A stretch of DNA of 64,000 bases from Aureimonas sp. OT7 (GCF_014844055.1 NZ_CP062167.1:2765501-2829500), one strand, 5' to 3'. Counted from the stretch's first letter, positions 1-8,498 are shown. Numbers and translations are program-made. Notes: generated by a model not told the origin, from the letters alone.

Positions 1-276
1 GACCTGCGTGACCTTCGTCTCCGCGACCTCGTATGTGTAAACTCCGCACTCACCGACACCATGCTTATGCACATGCAGCATGATCTGGGTGGCTGCTTCC
101 CTGTCCTTCTGGAAGAAGCGTTCGAGAACATGAACGACGAACTCCATCGGAGTGTAATCGTCGTTGAGGAGAAGGACCCTGTAAAGGCTCGGCCGTTTGG
201 TCTTCGTCTTGGTACGCGTGATGACCGACGTGCCGCGATCCGAGTCGTCGCCATTGCCCGCCTGTCCCGCTTGCAT
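1..276 (-). CDS. clpS: ATP-dependent Clp protease adaptor ClpS (partial, C-terminus beyond window)
   Basis: The minus strand reads without a stop from the ATG at 276 to the window edge. It gives a polar N-terminal tail and then the ClpS core with [20 protein letters not shown] and the later [17 protein letters not shown] segment. ClpS binds the N-domain of ClpA and delivers N-end-rule substrates to ClpAP in the cytoplasm. The NDDYTPMEF stretch forms the N-degron pocket in the family. About 20-25 C-terminal residues are missing because the window starts there. An in-frame upstream ATG at 333 would add 19 residues; neither start has a clear Shine-Dalgarno. Identity is secure, the start is not. 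Confidence 0.93.
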   Translation of the reverse strand, partial: MQAGQAGNGDDSDRGTSVITRTKTKTKRPSLYRVLLLNDDYTPMEFVVHVLERFFQKDREAATQIMLHVHKHGVGECGVYTYEVAETKVTQV

Positions 277-489
277 GAATATTACCGATTGCGCCTCGAC
301 CAAGTCCGTGTCTCTCAATGCCACCATCGTCATGGATCGATATGTAAGCATTAGCGCCGCCATTTTAAGGCGCCCGCCGATGCGATATGTCGATGCCATG
401 GCCTCAACCAACAAACGGATGGTCGCCCCGTTTCGCAGCGCGCGCAAGGGGCGCGGTTGCCGCTTGCCGCTGCATCGGCCGAGACGGAC

Positions 490-523
490 AAAAAAAAACC
501 GCGCCCGTTGCCTGACGCGGTTT
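490..523 (-). terminator. Rho-independent terminator of the phasin gene
   Basis: On the minus strand an 8-bp stem (AAACCGCG paired with CGCGGTTT, loop about 12 nt) is followed directly by a run of nine T. It lies about 45 nt past the phasin stop codon and upstream of clpS, so it should separate the two transcripts. Confidence 0.85.
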
Positions 524-568
524 GCAACATGTGTCGGGCGGTGCGCGTGGTGCGCACCCGCCGGATGG

Positions 569-916
569 TCAGGCCTTGAAGGCCTGCGGCTTCGGGACGC
601 TGTTCATGACGCCTTCGAAGGGCTTGTAGCTTTCGCGCGCCATGTCCGAGCAGATTTCGCCCATCTTCGTCGCCTGCGAAACCCAGGCTTCGTAAGCTGC
701 CTTGGCGTAATCGGCCTGCAGCTCGAACATTTTGTCCAGGGTACGAACCTGCGTCATCTTCTCCACCAGCTCGGTGGACTGCTCGTAGGAGCGCTTGGTG
801 TAGTCACCGGTCTCCGATGCCAGCATCTGAAGTCCGCGCGTCATGGCCGAAACCGACTTCAGCGCGCCGTCCATGGCATCCTTCCCGAACCGGCTGGTGT
901 CGTCATAAACCGTCAT
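569..916 (-). CDS. Phasin family protein
   Basis: A 115-residue amphipathic helical protein with the phasin pattern: a central segment with Lys/Glu-rich heptads, [19 protein letters not shown], then a short tail ending in [18 protein letters not shown]. Phasins coat polyhydroxyalkanoate granules and limit their coalescence; some act as chaperones. I chose the ATG at 916 because GGGAGTGG lies just upstream, rather than an in-frame start ten codons earlier. The gene stands alone with its own terminator. Two TGC-N3-GCA boxes upstream (942-953 and 971-982) suggest control by the PHA-responsive repressor PhaR. No PHA synthase gene is in the window. Confidence 0.88.
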   Translation of the reverse strand: MTVYDDTSRFGKDAMDGALKSVSAMTRGLQMLASETGDYTKRSYEQSTELVEKMTQVRTLDKMFELQADYAKAAYEAWVSQATKMGEICSDMARESYKPFEGVMNSVPKPQAFKA

Positions 917-941
917 AATCCACTCCCTTCGATCGATGTGC

Positions 942-953
942 TGCAATGCAACA
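942..953. promoter_or_regulatory. Candidate PhaR-type box 1 upstream of the phasin gene
   Basis: TGCAATGCAACA contains the palindromic core TGCANTGCA. From memory, it fits the TGC-R-N-Y-GCA motif reported for PhaR in Bradyrhizobium except at one flanking base. It lies 26 bp upstream of the phasin ATG. This is an inference from motif similarity and location. Confidence 0.5.
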
Positions 954-970
954 ATACCAGCCCTTTATAT

Positions 971-982
971 TGCATTGCACAA
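971..982. promoter_or_regulatory. Candidate PhaR-type box 2 upstream of the phasin gene
   Basis: TGCATTGCACAA repeats the same core 29 bp from box 1 and, as far as I recall the published PhaR motif, matches it fully. Two copies in one short promoter region make chance less likely. The same region must also serve the divergent carboxypeptidase gene starting at 1200. Confidence 0.55.
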
Positions 983-1199
983 TGAAACGCAATGTATTGT
1001 GCGTTGCGGTCGATCGAGGAATCGCCGACCCTCAAGGCATGTCATACAGTGGCCACGGGAATTCGGTGGAAGTTGCAAACGAACCTTCAACCATAAACGG
1101 ATTGGTAAGGCTGCTTCTCTACGGTTGGACGGTGACAGTTGCAGAAATGCCCCGGCGACTCGCCGCGGGGGCGCCACCCGAAGCAAGAGAGCCTCGAAC

Positions 1200-2771
1200 G
1201 TGCTAGTCTTCCGTACACGTCTGAAAGCCGCCCTGACCGGTCTGGCGCGCACCTGCGCGGTGGCCCTGGTGGGAACCGGCATCGTCCTGTCCGCGACCGC
1301 GGGCAAGGCATCGGCGAACGAGAAATATGCCGCTTTCGTCGTCGATGCGAACAACGGCAAGGTTCTCTTCAACCGCTTCGGCGACGATCTGCGTTACCCG
1401 GCGTCCCTCACCAAGATGATGACGCTCTATCTGATGTTCGAGGCGCTGGAGACCGGGCGCGCCAAGCTTTCGACGCCGATGAAGGTGTCGGCCTACGCCT
1501 CGTCCCGGCCGCCGACGAAGCTCGGCGTGCGCGCCGGTGGCACCCTGACGGTGGAAGAAGCCATCTACGGCCTCATCACCCGTTCGGCCAACGATGCCTC
1601 CATGGTGATCGCCGAGTATCTGGGCGGGACCGAAACCCGCTTTGCCGAGATGATGACATCCAAGGCCCGAGGCCTCGGAATGTCGCGCACCACGTTCCGC
1701 AATCCGCACGGCCTGCCCAATGCCGGCCAGCAAACCACGGCGCGCGACATGGCGACGCTCGGCATCGCCCTCCGGGAGCATTTCCCGCAATATTACAAGT
1801 ACTTCTCGACCCGCTCCTTTAATTTCCGCGGGCAGACGATCAATGGCCACAACCGGCTGCTCGGCCGGATCGAAGGGGTGGACGGCATCAAGACCGGCTA
1901 CATCAACGCTTCGGGCTACAACCTCGTCAGCTCTGTCGCCACCGGCAACAAGAAGCTCGTCGCCGTGGTGATGGGCGGTCGCACCGGCGCCTCCCGCGAC
2001 GCGCACATGGCCGAGCTCATCAAGACGTACCTGCCGCAGGCCAGCGGCCGCTCCGGCGGGCCACTCGTCGCATCCTGGTCGCCCACGGGTCGCAGCGCGG
2101 CGCCGGGCGCGGTTGCGTCCGCCTCCCGTGTCGCAGACCTTCCGAAGACGGGGCCTCTCCCGACCCTTCGTTCCGAATCGATCGACAGCCGCGTCGCGAC
2201 CGCCTACGGCACCAATGCCGCCGGCGCGGTGGCCGACGCCATCGCGACGCCGTCGGGCCGCCCCTCGATGGGGCGGGATGCCCTTCGTGCCGCCATGGCC
2301 GAGCGCAGCCAGGCCCAGCGCTTGTCGGTTCCGACCGCCAACGCCCTCGCGGCCGAGCCGAGCCGCCCTGCCCGTGCCACCCGCCCGCTGGAAGCGCCGC
2401 AGATGGCGCCGGTACGCAGCGGCATGCCGGGTGCTCCGGTTCCCCGGGCGCCGATCCCGTCGGCATCGATCGACCACTCGCCCACCGGCTCCATCGCCTC
2501 TCCCGTTGCGGAAGCGGTCAAGTCCCGCAGCTGGGTCGTGCAGATTGCCGCGACGCCCGCCCGCGAAACAGCGGACGCCATGCTCGACGAGGCGCGGCTG
2601 ATTGCCGGCGCGGCCCTGGCGAACGCCCGCCCGGTCACCGAGATCGTCGCCAACGGCAATGACAAGCTCTACCGCGCCCGCTTCGCCGGCTTCGACTCCA
2701 AGGAGGAAGCCGACGCGGCCTGCAGCGCGCTGCAGACCCGCTCCTACCCCTGCTACGCAGTCGCCAACTGA
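1200..2771 (+). CDS. D-alanyl-D-alanine carboxypeptidase (S11 family) with SPOR domain
   Basis: A 523-residue periplasmic penicillin-binding protein of low molecular mass that trims the terminal D-Ala of peptidoglycan stem peptides. From the GTG at 1200 it has a signal peptide of about 39 residues ending in ASA. The three active-site motifs follow: SLTK (Ser69-Lys72), SAN (129-131) and KTG (231-233). A Pro/Ala/Ser-rich linker of roughly 160 residues leads to a C-terminal SPOR domain (about 440-523) that should bind denuded glycans at the septum. The reading frame is open further upstream to 936, but that sequence is not secretory and holds the phasin promoter. The start has only a weak GA-rich ribosome-binding site. 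Confidence 0.92.
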   Translation: MLVFRTRLKAALTGLARTCAVALVGTGIVLSATAGKASANEKYAAFVVDANNGKVLFNRFGDDLRYPASLTKMMTLYLMFEALETGRAKLSTPMKVSAYASSRPPTKLGVRAGGTLTVEEAIYGLITRSANDASMVIAEYLGGTETRFAEMMTSKARGLGMSRTTFRNPHGLPNAGQQTTARDMATLGIALREHFPQYYKYFSTRSFNFRGQTINGHNRLLGRIEGVDGIKTGYINASGYNLVSSVATGNKKLVAVVMGGRTGASRDAHMAELIKTYLPQASGRSGGPLVASWSPTGRSAAPGAVASASRVADLPKTGPLPTLRSESIDSRVATAYGTNAAGAVADAIATPSGRPSMGRDALRAAMAERSQAQRLSVPTANALAAEPSRPARATRPLEAPQMAPVRSGMPGAPVPRAPIPSASIDHSPTGSIASPVAEAVKSRSWVVQIAATPARETADAMLDEARLIAGAALANARPVTEIVANGNDKLYRARFAGFDSKEEADAACSALQTRSYPCYAVAN

Positions 2772-2799
2772 CCCAGACGAGACGAGACGAAGGTGCACC

Positions 2800-3075
2800 A
2801 TGCTGACGGCTGAACCCGAATCCAAGGCCACCGAAACGGCCGCGAATGCGCGCCCGGCTATGGGAGGCACCTTCATCGGCGACGCCGCCGCACATCTGTC
2901 GGACCTGCGCGATGGCCGCTCGCGGCTGCGCGCCAAGGACCTCGTCAGCCTGCTGCTGTGCCATGGCGCACGCGCCTGGCGGTCGTCTCAGCCGGCCACG
3001 CGGGTCCGCATACGGGTCGGCTCGCCGCTCGGCGGACGGGCGTTGTCGTTGCGCATGGGTGGCGCCAAGGGCTGA
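2800..3075 (+). CDS. Small conserved-looking protein of unknown function
   Basis: A 91-residue reading frame beginning with ATG 28 bp after the carboxypeptidase stop, with AAGGTG seven bases upstream. It has a polar N-terminus, a short segment LRAKDLVSLLLCHGARAW, and a basic, glycine-rich end. No signal peptide or membrane span is visible and I do not recognise the family. It converges with the DUF1489 gene, leaving only two bases between the stop codons. The good ribosome-binding site and co-directional position argue for a real gene, but codon evidence alone is weak. Confidence 0.5.
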   Translation: MLTAEPESKATETAANARPAMGGTFIGDAAAHLSDLRDGRSRLRAKDLVSLLLCHGARAWRSSQPATRVRIRVGSPLGGRALSLRMGGAKG

Positions 3076-3077
3076 AG

Positions 3078-3515
3078 CTACAGCAGGCCGAGCGCGGCGA
3101 GTTCCCGCCTGAGTTCGGGCGGCAGGGCCGCAATCGAGGCGTCGTCCGCCCCAAGGTCCGGTGGCGCATCCTCGACGGTCAGATAGCGCCAGCCTTGAAA
3201 GGCGCGGCGCGGCTGCCAGGCCGTCCGCTGGAAGACGGGTTCCAGCACGATATGACAGCGCTCTATGCCGTCGGCTTCGGTGACGGCGTCGAAACGGCGG
3301 ATTGGCTGTCGCAGCTGGACATTGCCCTTGATGACCCAGTACAGCGAGCCGCCGCCCAGTATCTCGTCGGCGCGCTTGGGCCTGACGCGGGTACGATGCG
3401 TCTGCTCGGCCGGAAGGCCGGCCGCGCGGGCGGCGGCAAGCCGCATGGCGACGTGGCTTTCCAGATCCTCGACGGTGTCGACGCCGACGCACAGCTTAAT
3501 CATGTTGAGCACCAT
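3078..3515 (-). CDS. DUF1489 family protein
   Basis: A 145-residue cytoplasmic protein. From the ATG at 3515 it begins MVLNMIKLCVGVDTVEDL, the typical N-terminus of DUF1489, a family confined mainly to Alphaproteobacteria and without an established function. Downstream features include THRTRVRPKRADEILGGGSLYWVIKG and the C-terminal LPPELRRELAALGLL. The frame is open 20 codons further upstream, but family members start close to the IKLCVG motif. The gene is divergent from the DUF599 gene. Confidence 0.85.
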   Translation of the reverse strand: MVLNMIKLCVGVDTVEDLESHVAMRLAAARAAGLPAEQTHRTRVRPKRADEILGGGSLYWVIKGNVQLRQPIRRFDAVTEADGIERCHIVLEPVFQRTAWQPRRAFQGWRYLTVEDAPPDLGADDASIAALPPELRRELAALGLL

Positions 3516-3595
3516 GGCAGCGTCTTGCCGCCGGACGTGATCGCGGTCAAGACAGGGTTTCGCGAAAGGACCCATCCGACAGAAGGTATTCCCAG

Positions 3596-4306
3596 ATGAG
3601 CTTCCTCGACGCCTTCGATACGCTCAACCGGATCGCCTTCCTGGTCTTCATCGGCGGCTGGATCGTCTACAGCTACATTGCCGACCGCAGCCCGCTGAGC
3701 CGCCGGGGTCTGACCGCCCGAATGAACGAGCAGCGCTCGGTCTGGATGGAGACCATGTTGCGGCGCGACCTCCGGATGATCGACACCGCCATCATGGCCG
3801 GCCTGCAGCAGGGCACGGCCTTCTTCGCATCGAGTTGCATTTTCGCCATCGGCGGTTGCTTCGCGCTTATGGGCTCGGCGGAGCAGATCGCCGTCATCGC
3901 GCAGGACCTTCCCTTGTCGGGCCTTGCGGACAGGGCGCAGGTCGAGTTGAAGCTTTTGGGCGTCATGGTCATCTTCGCCCTGGCATTCTTCCAGTTCGGC
4001 TGGGCCTATCGCCTGTTCAATTATTGCACCATCCTGGTCGGCGCGGTTCCCATGCGCATGGAAGCGGATGCCGATCCCGACGCCGCCACCATGGCGCTGG
4101 AACGCGCCACGCGGATGAACATAATCGCCGGCCGGCATTTCAACACCGGGCTGCGGACCATCTTCTTCGGGGTCGCCTATCTCGGCTGGTTTCTGGGCCC
4201 CGTCGTTCTCATGGCCACGACCATCGGCCTTTCCGTCATCCTGTTTCGCCGCCAGTATTTTTCCGACGCGCGTCGCGCCCTTGCCCCTTCAGGACCAAAC
4301 CATTGA
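3596..4306 (+). CDS. DUF599 family inner-membrane protein
   Basis: A 236-residue integral membrane protein of the DUF599 family (unknown function). Four hydrophobic segments are visible, at about residues 12-28, 75-95, 120-140 and 185-220, with the conserved RRGLTARMNEQRSVWMETML stretch after the first one. AAGG lies about nine bases before the ATG. Its stop codon overlaps the TTG start of the DUF3253 gene, so the two are translationally coupled. Confidence 0.85.
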   Translation: MSFLDAFDTLNRIAFLVFIGGWIVYSYIADRSPLSRRGLTARMNEQRSVWMETMLRRDLRMIDTAIMAGLQQGTAFFASSCIFAIGGCFALMGSAEQIAVIAQDLPLSGLADRAQVELKLLGVMVIFALAFFQFGWAYRLFNYCTILVGAVPMRMEADADPDAATMALERATRMNIIAGRHFNTGLRTIFFGVAYLGWFLGPVVLMATTIGLSVILFRRQYFSDARRALAPSGPNH

Positions 4307-4590
4307 TCCAGCATATCGCCTCGCATTCCCAAATCCGCGATACCGTCCTGCGTATGCTGGATGAACGCGAGCCCCCCAAGACCGTCTGCCCGTCCGAGGT
4401 CGCGCGGGGGTTGGCCGGGTCCGACGAAAAGGTCTGGCGGCTCCTGATGCAGCCCGTTCGGCGGGCCGTCGTGGAACTGGCGGGGGAAGGCCGTGTCGGC
4501 GTCTATCGCAAGGGACGGCTGGTCGACCCGCAGGATTTCAAGGGCATCTACCGTATCGGACGCCCGAGCGGCGGCTCAGGCTCCGGGTAG
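4303..4590 (+). CDS. DUF3253 domain protein
   Basis: A 95-residue protein with the DUF3253 winged-helix-like pattern: IRDTVLRMLDEREPPKTVCPSEVAR followed by WRLLMQPVRRAVVELAGEGRVGVYRKGRLVDP. Function is unknown, although the fold suggests nucleic-acid binding. The start is taken as TTG at 4303, which forms a TTGA overlap with the DUF599 stop; starting at the first internal ATG (4354) would remove part of the domain. Its 3' end overlaps the convergent YdcF gene by 15 bp. Confidence 0.8.
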   Translation: MIQHIASHSQIRDTVLRMLDEREPPKTVCPSEVARGLAGSDEKVWRLLMQPVRRAVVELAGEGRVGVYRKGRLVDPQDFKGIYRIGRPSGGSGSG

Positions 4591-5367
4591 CAAGACGTCC
4601 GTGCGGCCGGACATCCAGTATGCCGCAAGGCCGATATACTCGCGAATTGCGAAGTGCACCTTTTCGACGTTTCGGATATTGGCGGCCGATGGGCGCCAGA
4701 TGGCCGCGCCGGCCGGCGTGCGATAATCCACCGGCCACGGGACCACGTCGAAGCCGGCCACCCGGAAGCAGCCGACGGCACGCGGCATGTGAAATGCGGA
4801 TGTGACGAGAAGCCACACTTCGCCGGGTTTCGGCTGGGCCATCTGACGGGTGTACACGGCGTTTTCGAAGGTATCGCGGGAGCGATCCTCCAGCTCGATC
4901 CGGCTCGGCTCCACGCCGAGGCTTTCCATCAGGCGCCCGGCGACGCCCGCCTCGCTGATGTCGTCGAACAGCACGGCGGCCGTGCCGCCTGAGAAGATCA
5001 GCCGTGCCTCCGGAAAGCGACGTGCAAGGGCGACACCCTCGGTCACACGGTCCGCCGCGTCGTTGAGTTCGGGCTCGCCGCGCGTGCCTGCGACACGGGT
5101 ATCGAGCGATCCGCCGAGCACGATGATTCCATCCACCTTCCCAGGCAGGGGTGGCCGCTGGATACGGTTTTCCAACCCGCTCATCATCAGGAGGCCAAGC
5201 GGCGAAAGACCGATCAGCAGCAGCATCGCAAGGCCCGTGCCCGAAACCCAGGCAGCCGTCCTGCGCCAGCCTGCAATGCCTGCGACGAAGCCGAGGGCGA
5301 TCACGATCATCACCACGGACAGGGGCTGGACGACGAACCAGAAAATTTTGGAAAGGTAGAAGAACAT
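4576..5367 (-). CDS. YdcF/ElyC family membrane protein (DUF218)
   Basis: A 263-residue protein with two N-terminal membrane segments (about residues 10-32 and 38-62) and then a DUF218 domain starting at GIIVLGGSLDTR. It contains the family features FSGGTA, ELEDRSRDTFENAV and LVTSAFHMPRA. E. coli ElyC (YcbC) and SanA affect envelope integrity and peptidoglycan or vancomycin sensitivity; the biochemical activity is not established. It is monocistronic and converges with the DUF3253 gene. Confidence 0.87.
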   Translation of the reverse strand: MFFYLSKIFWFVVQPLSVVMIVIALGFVAGIAGWRRTAAWVSGTGLAMLLLIGLSPLGLLMMSGLENRIQRPPLPGKVDGIIVLGGSLDTRVAGTRGEPELNDAADRVTEGVALARRFPEARLIFSGGTAAVLFDDISEAGVAGRLMESLGVEPSRIELEDRSRDTFENAVYTRQMAQPKPGEVWLLVTSAFHMPRAVGCFRVAGFDVVPWPVDYRTPAGAAIWRPSAANIRNVEKVHFAIREYIGLAAYWMSGRTDVLLPGA

Positions 5368-5509
5368 GTGCGTTGGTACCCGCCCGATGGATGGATGCCG
5401 TCCCGGATAACAGACAAGCCTGTTGCGAGCGTGCCCTCTCCCCGCGATGCCCGACTTGCGGAACGGGTCGAAAGGTTACAAACAGCGTCTGGTGGAACGA
5501 GGGGTAGCG

Positions 5510-6472
5510 ATGACGGCGAAAGCGGGCAGGAAACGAGGCCGTATCGAAATCCTGGATCTTCTGCGCGGCGTCGCGCTGATCGCCATGGCGGTCTACCACT
5601 TCACCTGGGATCTCGAATTTTTCGGCTACATTGCGCGTGGCACAGCCAATAGCGGCGGCTGGCGGCTGTTCGCGCGGGGTATCGCTTCCAGTTTCCTGTT
5701 CCTGGTCGGCCTGTCCCTGGTGCTGGCGCATCTGCGCGGCATACGTTGGCAGCCCTTCCTGACAAGGCTGGCGCAGATCGCCGCCGGCGCGGCGGCTATC
5801 ACGGTCGCGACTCTTCTGTTTACGCCCGGCAGCTTCGTCTTCTTCGGCATCCTGCACCAGATCGCCGTCGGCAGCCTGATCGGCCTTGCCTTCGTGCGCC
5901 GCTCCACCTGGTTGGCCGTGGCGGCCGGCATCGCCGTCATCGCGCTGCCCAACCTGTTCACCACGCCCGTGATGAACCCGCGCTATCTGGCGTGGATCGG
6001 TTTTGCGTCGCAGGAGCCGATGTCCAACGACATCGTACCGATCTTTCCGTGGACCGGCATCATCCTGCTGGGCATCGGCTGCGGCCTCTGGCTGGCGCGC
6101 AACGATGGTTGGCTGAAGCTGAAATTGCTCAATCCGGCCATCCTGTCGACGCCATTGACGGCTCCGCTCCGATACATAGGCCGCCATTCGCTGGCGTTCT
6201 ACCTGATCCACCAGCCGGTCAACCTCGCAGTGATCGCGACCTATTCCTATGTCATGCCGCCTGACCTGACGGCCGTCTTCCGGCAGGAATGCATCGCTGC
6301 CTGCTCGGCACAGCAGTCTGCCGAGACCTGCGAAGGCTATTGCGGCTGCGTGCAGACGGAATTGTCGGATGCCGGACTGATGGAGCCTTATCTTGCCAAC
6401 CGACTGACCGAGGACCAGACGAACGATTTCCAGGACAGGATCGTCATGTGCACCGCACGGACCCTGCCCTGA
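5510..6472 (+). CDS. Heparan-alpha-glucosaminide N-acetyltransferase-like membrane protein (DUF1624)
   Basis: A 320-residue polytopic membrane protein. The start at 5510 is supported by GAGGGG 8-13 bases upstream; the open frame continues upstream to 5423. It opens with RIEILDLLRGVALIAMAVYHFTWDLEFFGY, the signature of the DUF1624/HGSNAT-like family of membrane acyltransferases, and has about eight hydrophobic segments. After the last span the tail is rich in cysteine (seven Cys in about 60 residues, in the form CxxxC-x8-CxxxCxC). The acyl acceptor cannot be told from sequence. Confidence 0.82.
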   Translation: MTAKAGRKRGRIEILDLLRGVALIAMAVYHFTWDLEFFGYIARGTANSGGWRLFARGIASSFLFLVGLSLVLAHLRGIRWQPFLTRLAQIAAGAAAITVATLLFTPGSFVFFGILHQIAVGSLIGLAFVRRSTWLAVAAGIAVIALPNLFTTPVMNPRYLAWIGFASQEPMSNDIVPIFPWTGIILLGIGCGLWLARNDGWLKLKLLNPAILSTPLTAPLRYIGRHSLAFYLIHQPVNLAVIATYSYVMPPDLTAVFRQECIAACSAQQSAETCEGYCGCVQTELSDAGLMEPYLANRLTEDQTNDFQDRIVMCTARTLP

Positions 6473-6478
6473 CGGCTT

Positions 6479-6871
6479 TCAGCCGTTGGGGGCGATACCC
6501 AGCTCCGCCATCCTGGTCAGGCATGCCTCTTCCGCCTGATCCAGTTCGGCCAGAAGCTCCTGGATGTCGCGGCGCTTCTGCTCCAGCTCGGCGCGTCGCT
6601 CGTTGATACGGCGCACGATGGCGCGCAGCTGCCCGGACTCGCCCGGCGGAGAGCGATACATCCCGATGATCTCGCGGATCTCGGCAATCGAAAAGCCCAG
6701 CCGCTTGCCGCGAAGGACGTTCTTCAGGAGCTGCCGGTCCGAATGGCGGAACAGCCGCGTCCGGCCGCGTCGGATCGGCGACAGGAGCCCCTCATCCTCG
6801 TAGAAGCGGATCGTACGTGTGGAAATGTCGAACTCGCGCGTCAGCTCGGTGATGGTGTAATAGTCGCGCAT
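6479..6871 (-). CDS. MerR family transcriptional regulator, LiuR-like
   Basis: A 130-residue one-component regulator. The N-terminal winged helix reads YTITELTREFDISTRTIRFYEDEGLLSP and is followed by LLKNVLRGKRLGFSIAEIREIIGMY and a long dimerisation helix. There is no cysteine cluster for metal sensing. The closest known pattern is LiuR, which controls branched-chain amino-acid and fatty-acid degradation in Proteobacteria. No liu genes are nearby, so the target set is unknown. An inverted repeat (6911-6926) just upstream could be its autoregulatory site. It lies downstream of mgtE on the same strand, 69 bp away. Confidence 0.78.
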   Translation of the reverse strand: MRDYYTITELTREFDISTRTIRFYEDEGLLSPIRRGRTRLFRHSDRQLLKNVLRGKRLGFSIAEIREIIGMYRSPPGESGQLRAIVRRINERRAELEQKRRDIQELLAELDQAEEACLTRMAELGIAPNG

Positions 6872-6910
6872 CGAATTCTCCAGCGTAATCCCGGGTTCTT
6901 TCTTATCAGA

Positions 6911-6926
6911 TTTACGTAAAAGTCAA
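6911..6926. promoter_or_regulatory. Candidate operator of the LiuR-like regulator
   Basis: TTTACGTAAAAGTCAA, about 40 bp before the merR start. It contains the perfect palindrome TTTACGTAAA and, read as an imperfect dyad (TTTACGT / AGTCAA), resembles the TTTACGTAAACGTCAA type of site described for LiuR with one changed base. Inference only. Confidence 0.45.
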
Positions 6927-6940
6927 TTGCCGGCCAGCCA

Positions 6941-8344
6941 TCATCGCGCCAGGCCGAACCACCACGTGGACAGCCCGAGAAAACCGAAGAAGCCGACGAC
7001 GTCGGTAACTGCCGTCACGAAGACGGCGGAGGCGATTGCAGGGTCCGCGCCGGCGCGGTTCAGCAGCAGCGGGATCAGGATGCCGGCCAGCGCCGCCGCG
7101 AGCATGTTGATGACCATGGCGACCGCAATCACGATGCCAAGGCTCATCTCGCCGAACCACAGCATAACGACCAGCCCGATCAGGAAGGCTATGGCCGTGC
7201 CGTTGAGAAGGCCCACCAGGACCTCGCGCCGCAGGATACGCCCGGAATTATGAATGTTGATGTCGCGCGTGGCGATGGCGCGCACGGTCACCGTCATCGT
7301 CTGTGCCGCAGCGTTTCCGCCCATCGAGGCCACGATCGGCATCAGCGCGGCCAGCGCCACCATCTGCTGGATGGTCCCGTCGAAAAGCCCGATGACGGAC
7401 GCGGCCAGAAAGGCCGTGAACAGGTTCAGGAACAGCCAGGCGAACCGGGAGCGTGCCGCCGTCAGGACGGTATCGGATATCTCTTCGTCGCCGACGCCGC
7501 CGAGGCGACGGAAATCTTCCTCCGCCTCTTCCTGGATGACGTCGACGATATCGTCGATCGTCAGCACGCCGACGAGCCTTTCGTTCTCGTCCACGACGGC
7601 CGCCGACAGCAGATCGTACTGCTCGAAGATCTGCGCGGCCTCCTCCTGGTCCATTTCGGCCGGGATGGCGTGGCGCGTCGGATGCATGACGGATTCGATC
7701 TTCTCGGGCCGCTTGGCCCGGAGAATCTCGTGCAATGCCACCGCTCCGCGCAGCTTGAACGAGGGGTCCACCACGAAGACCTCGGAAAAGGTCTCGGGCA
7801 GATCGTCGTCCTCCCGCATGTAGTCGATGGTCTGGCCGACGGTCCAGAAGGGCGGTACCGCTACGAACTCGGTCTGCATGCGACGACCGGCGGATTCTTC
7901 CGGATACTCCAGCGCCCGGCGGAGGCGAAGCCTCTCGCGGAAGGGCAGCCGCCTGAGGATTTCGTCGCGGTCTTCGGCGTCGAGATCTTCCAGGATGTAG
8001 ACGGCATCGTCCGATGCGAGCTCCGATACTGCGACGGCGACCTGTTCGGGCGGCATGGCATGGATCATCTCGAGGCGGATGGCCTCGTCCACCTCGGTCA
8101 GCGCGGTATAGTCGAAATCCTCCCCCATGAGGCGGACCAGAGCCTGGCGCTGCTCGGTCGTCAGATAGCCGAGGACTTCGCCAAGTTCCGTCTCGTGCAG
8201 GCCGCCGATCGCGTTGCGCAGGTCGATCGCGTCGTCGTGGGCCAGCGCCTCGCGGACACGGTCCATGAACGCGTGAAGGATATTGCCCTCATCATCGTAG
8301 ATGCCGGAAGCGACCGGGGCTTCACCCTCGGGGATTTCCTTCAT
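6941..8344 (-). CDS. mgtE: Magnesium transporter MgtE
   Basis: A 467-residue Mg2+ channel/transporter. The order is the MgtE N-terminal helical domain (about residues 30-135, including LGYLTTEQRQALVRLM), two CBS domains (about 140-265) that sense cytoplasmic Mg2+, and five membrane helices with ALMPIVASMGGNAAAQTMTV, the conserved pore segment. The ATG at 8344 is preceded by GAGGGCGAC. The length is normal. It is transcribed away from cobH. No Mg2+ riboswitch was recognised in the 154-bp leader region. Confidence 0.95.
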   Translation of the reverse strand: MKEIPEGEAPVASGIYDDEGNILHAFMDRVREALAHDDAIDLRNAIGGLHETELGEVLGYLTTEQRQALVRLMGEDFDYTALTEVDEAIRLEMIHAMPPEQVAVAVSELASDDAVYILEDLDAEDRDEILRRLPFRERLRLRRALEYPEESAGRRMQTEFVAVPPFWTVGQTIDYMREDDDLPETFSEVFVVDPSFKLRGAVALHEILRAKRPEKIESVMHPTRHAIPAEMDQEEAAQIFEQYDLLSAAVVDENERLVGVLTIDDIVDVIQEEAEEDFRRLGGVGDEEISDTVLTAARSRFAWLFLNLFTAFLAASVIGLFDGTIQQMVALAALMPIVASMGGNAAAQTMTVTVRAIATRDINIHNSGRILRREVLVGLLNGTAIAFLIGLVVMLWFGEMSLGIVIAVAMVINMLAAALAGILIPLLLNRAGADPAIASAVFVTAVTDVVGFFGFLGLSTWWFGLAR

Positions 8345-8498
8345 GTCGCCCTCGGCCAACGGCACCCCCTGTGAAACGAACCGGATAACAACGCACCTAC
8401 ATTTCCGCACCGCATGTTGCACCCCTTAAACGCGCGGTTTACCCCATGCAGAGACGAAGAGCGCCCCGGCGACGCGGCACTGCAACACATGGCGGACC

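Noticed and set aside
351..557. 68-codon minus-strand frame between clpS and the phasin gene
   Set aside because: It contains the phasin terminator and has an Arg/Cys-rich chance-like composition.
936..1199. Upstream extension of the carboxypeptidase reading frame by 88 codons
   Set aside because: The extension is not secretory, covers the phasin promoter boxes, and would bury the signal peptide inside the protein.
1203..2936. 577-codon open frame on the minus strand opposite the carboxypeptidase
   Set aside because: It mirrors a well-supported gene in high-GC DNA and shows no family pattern.
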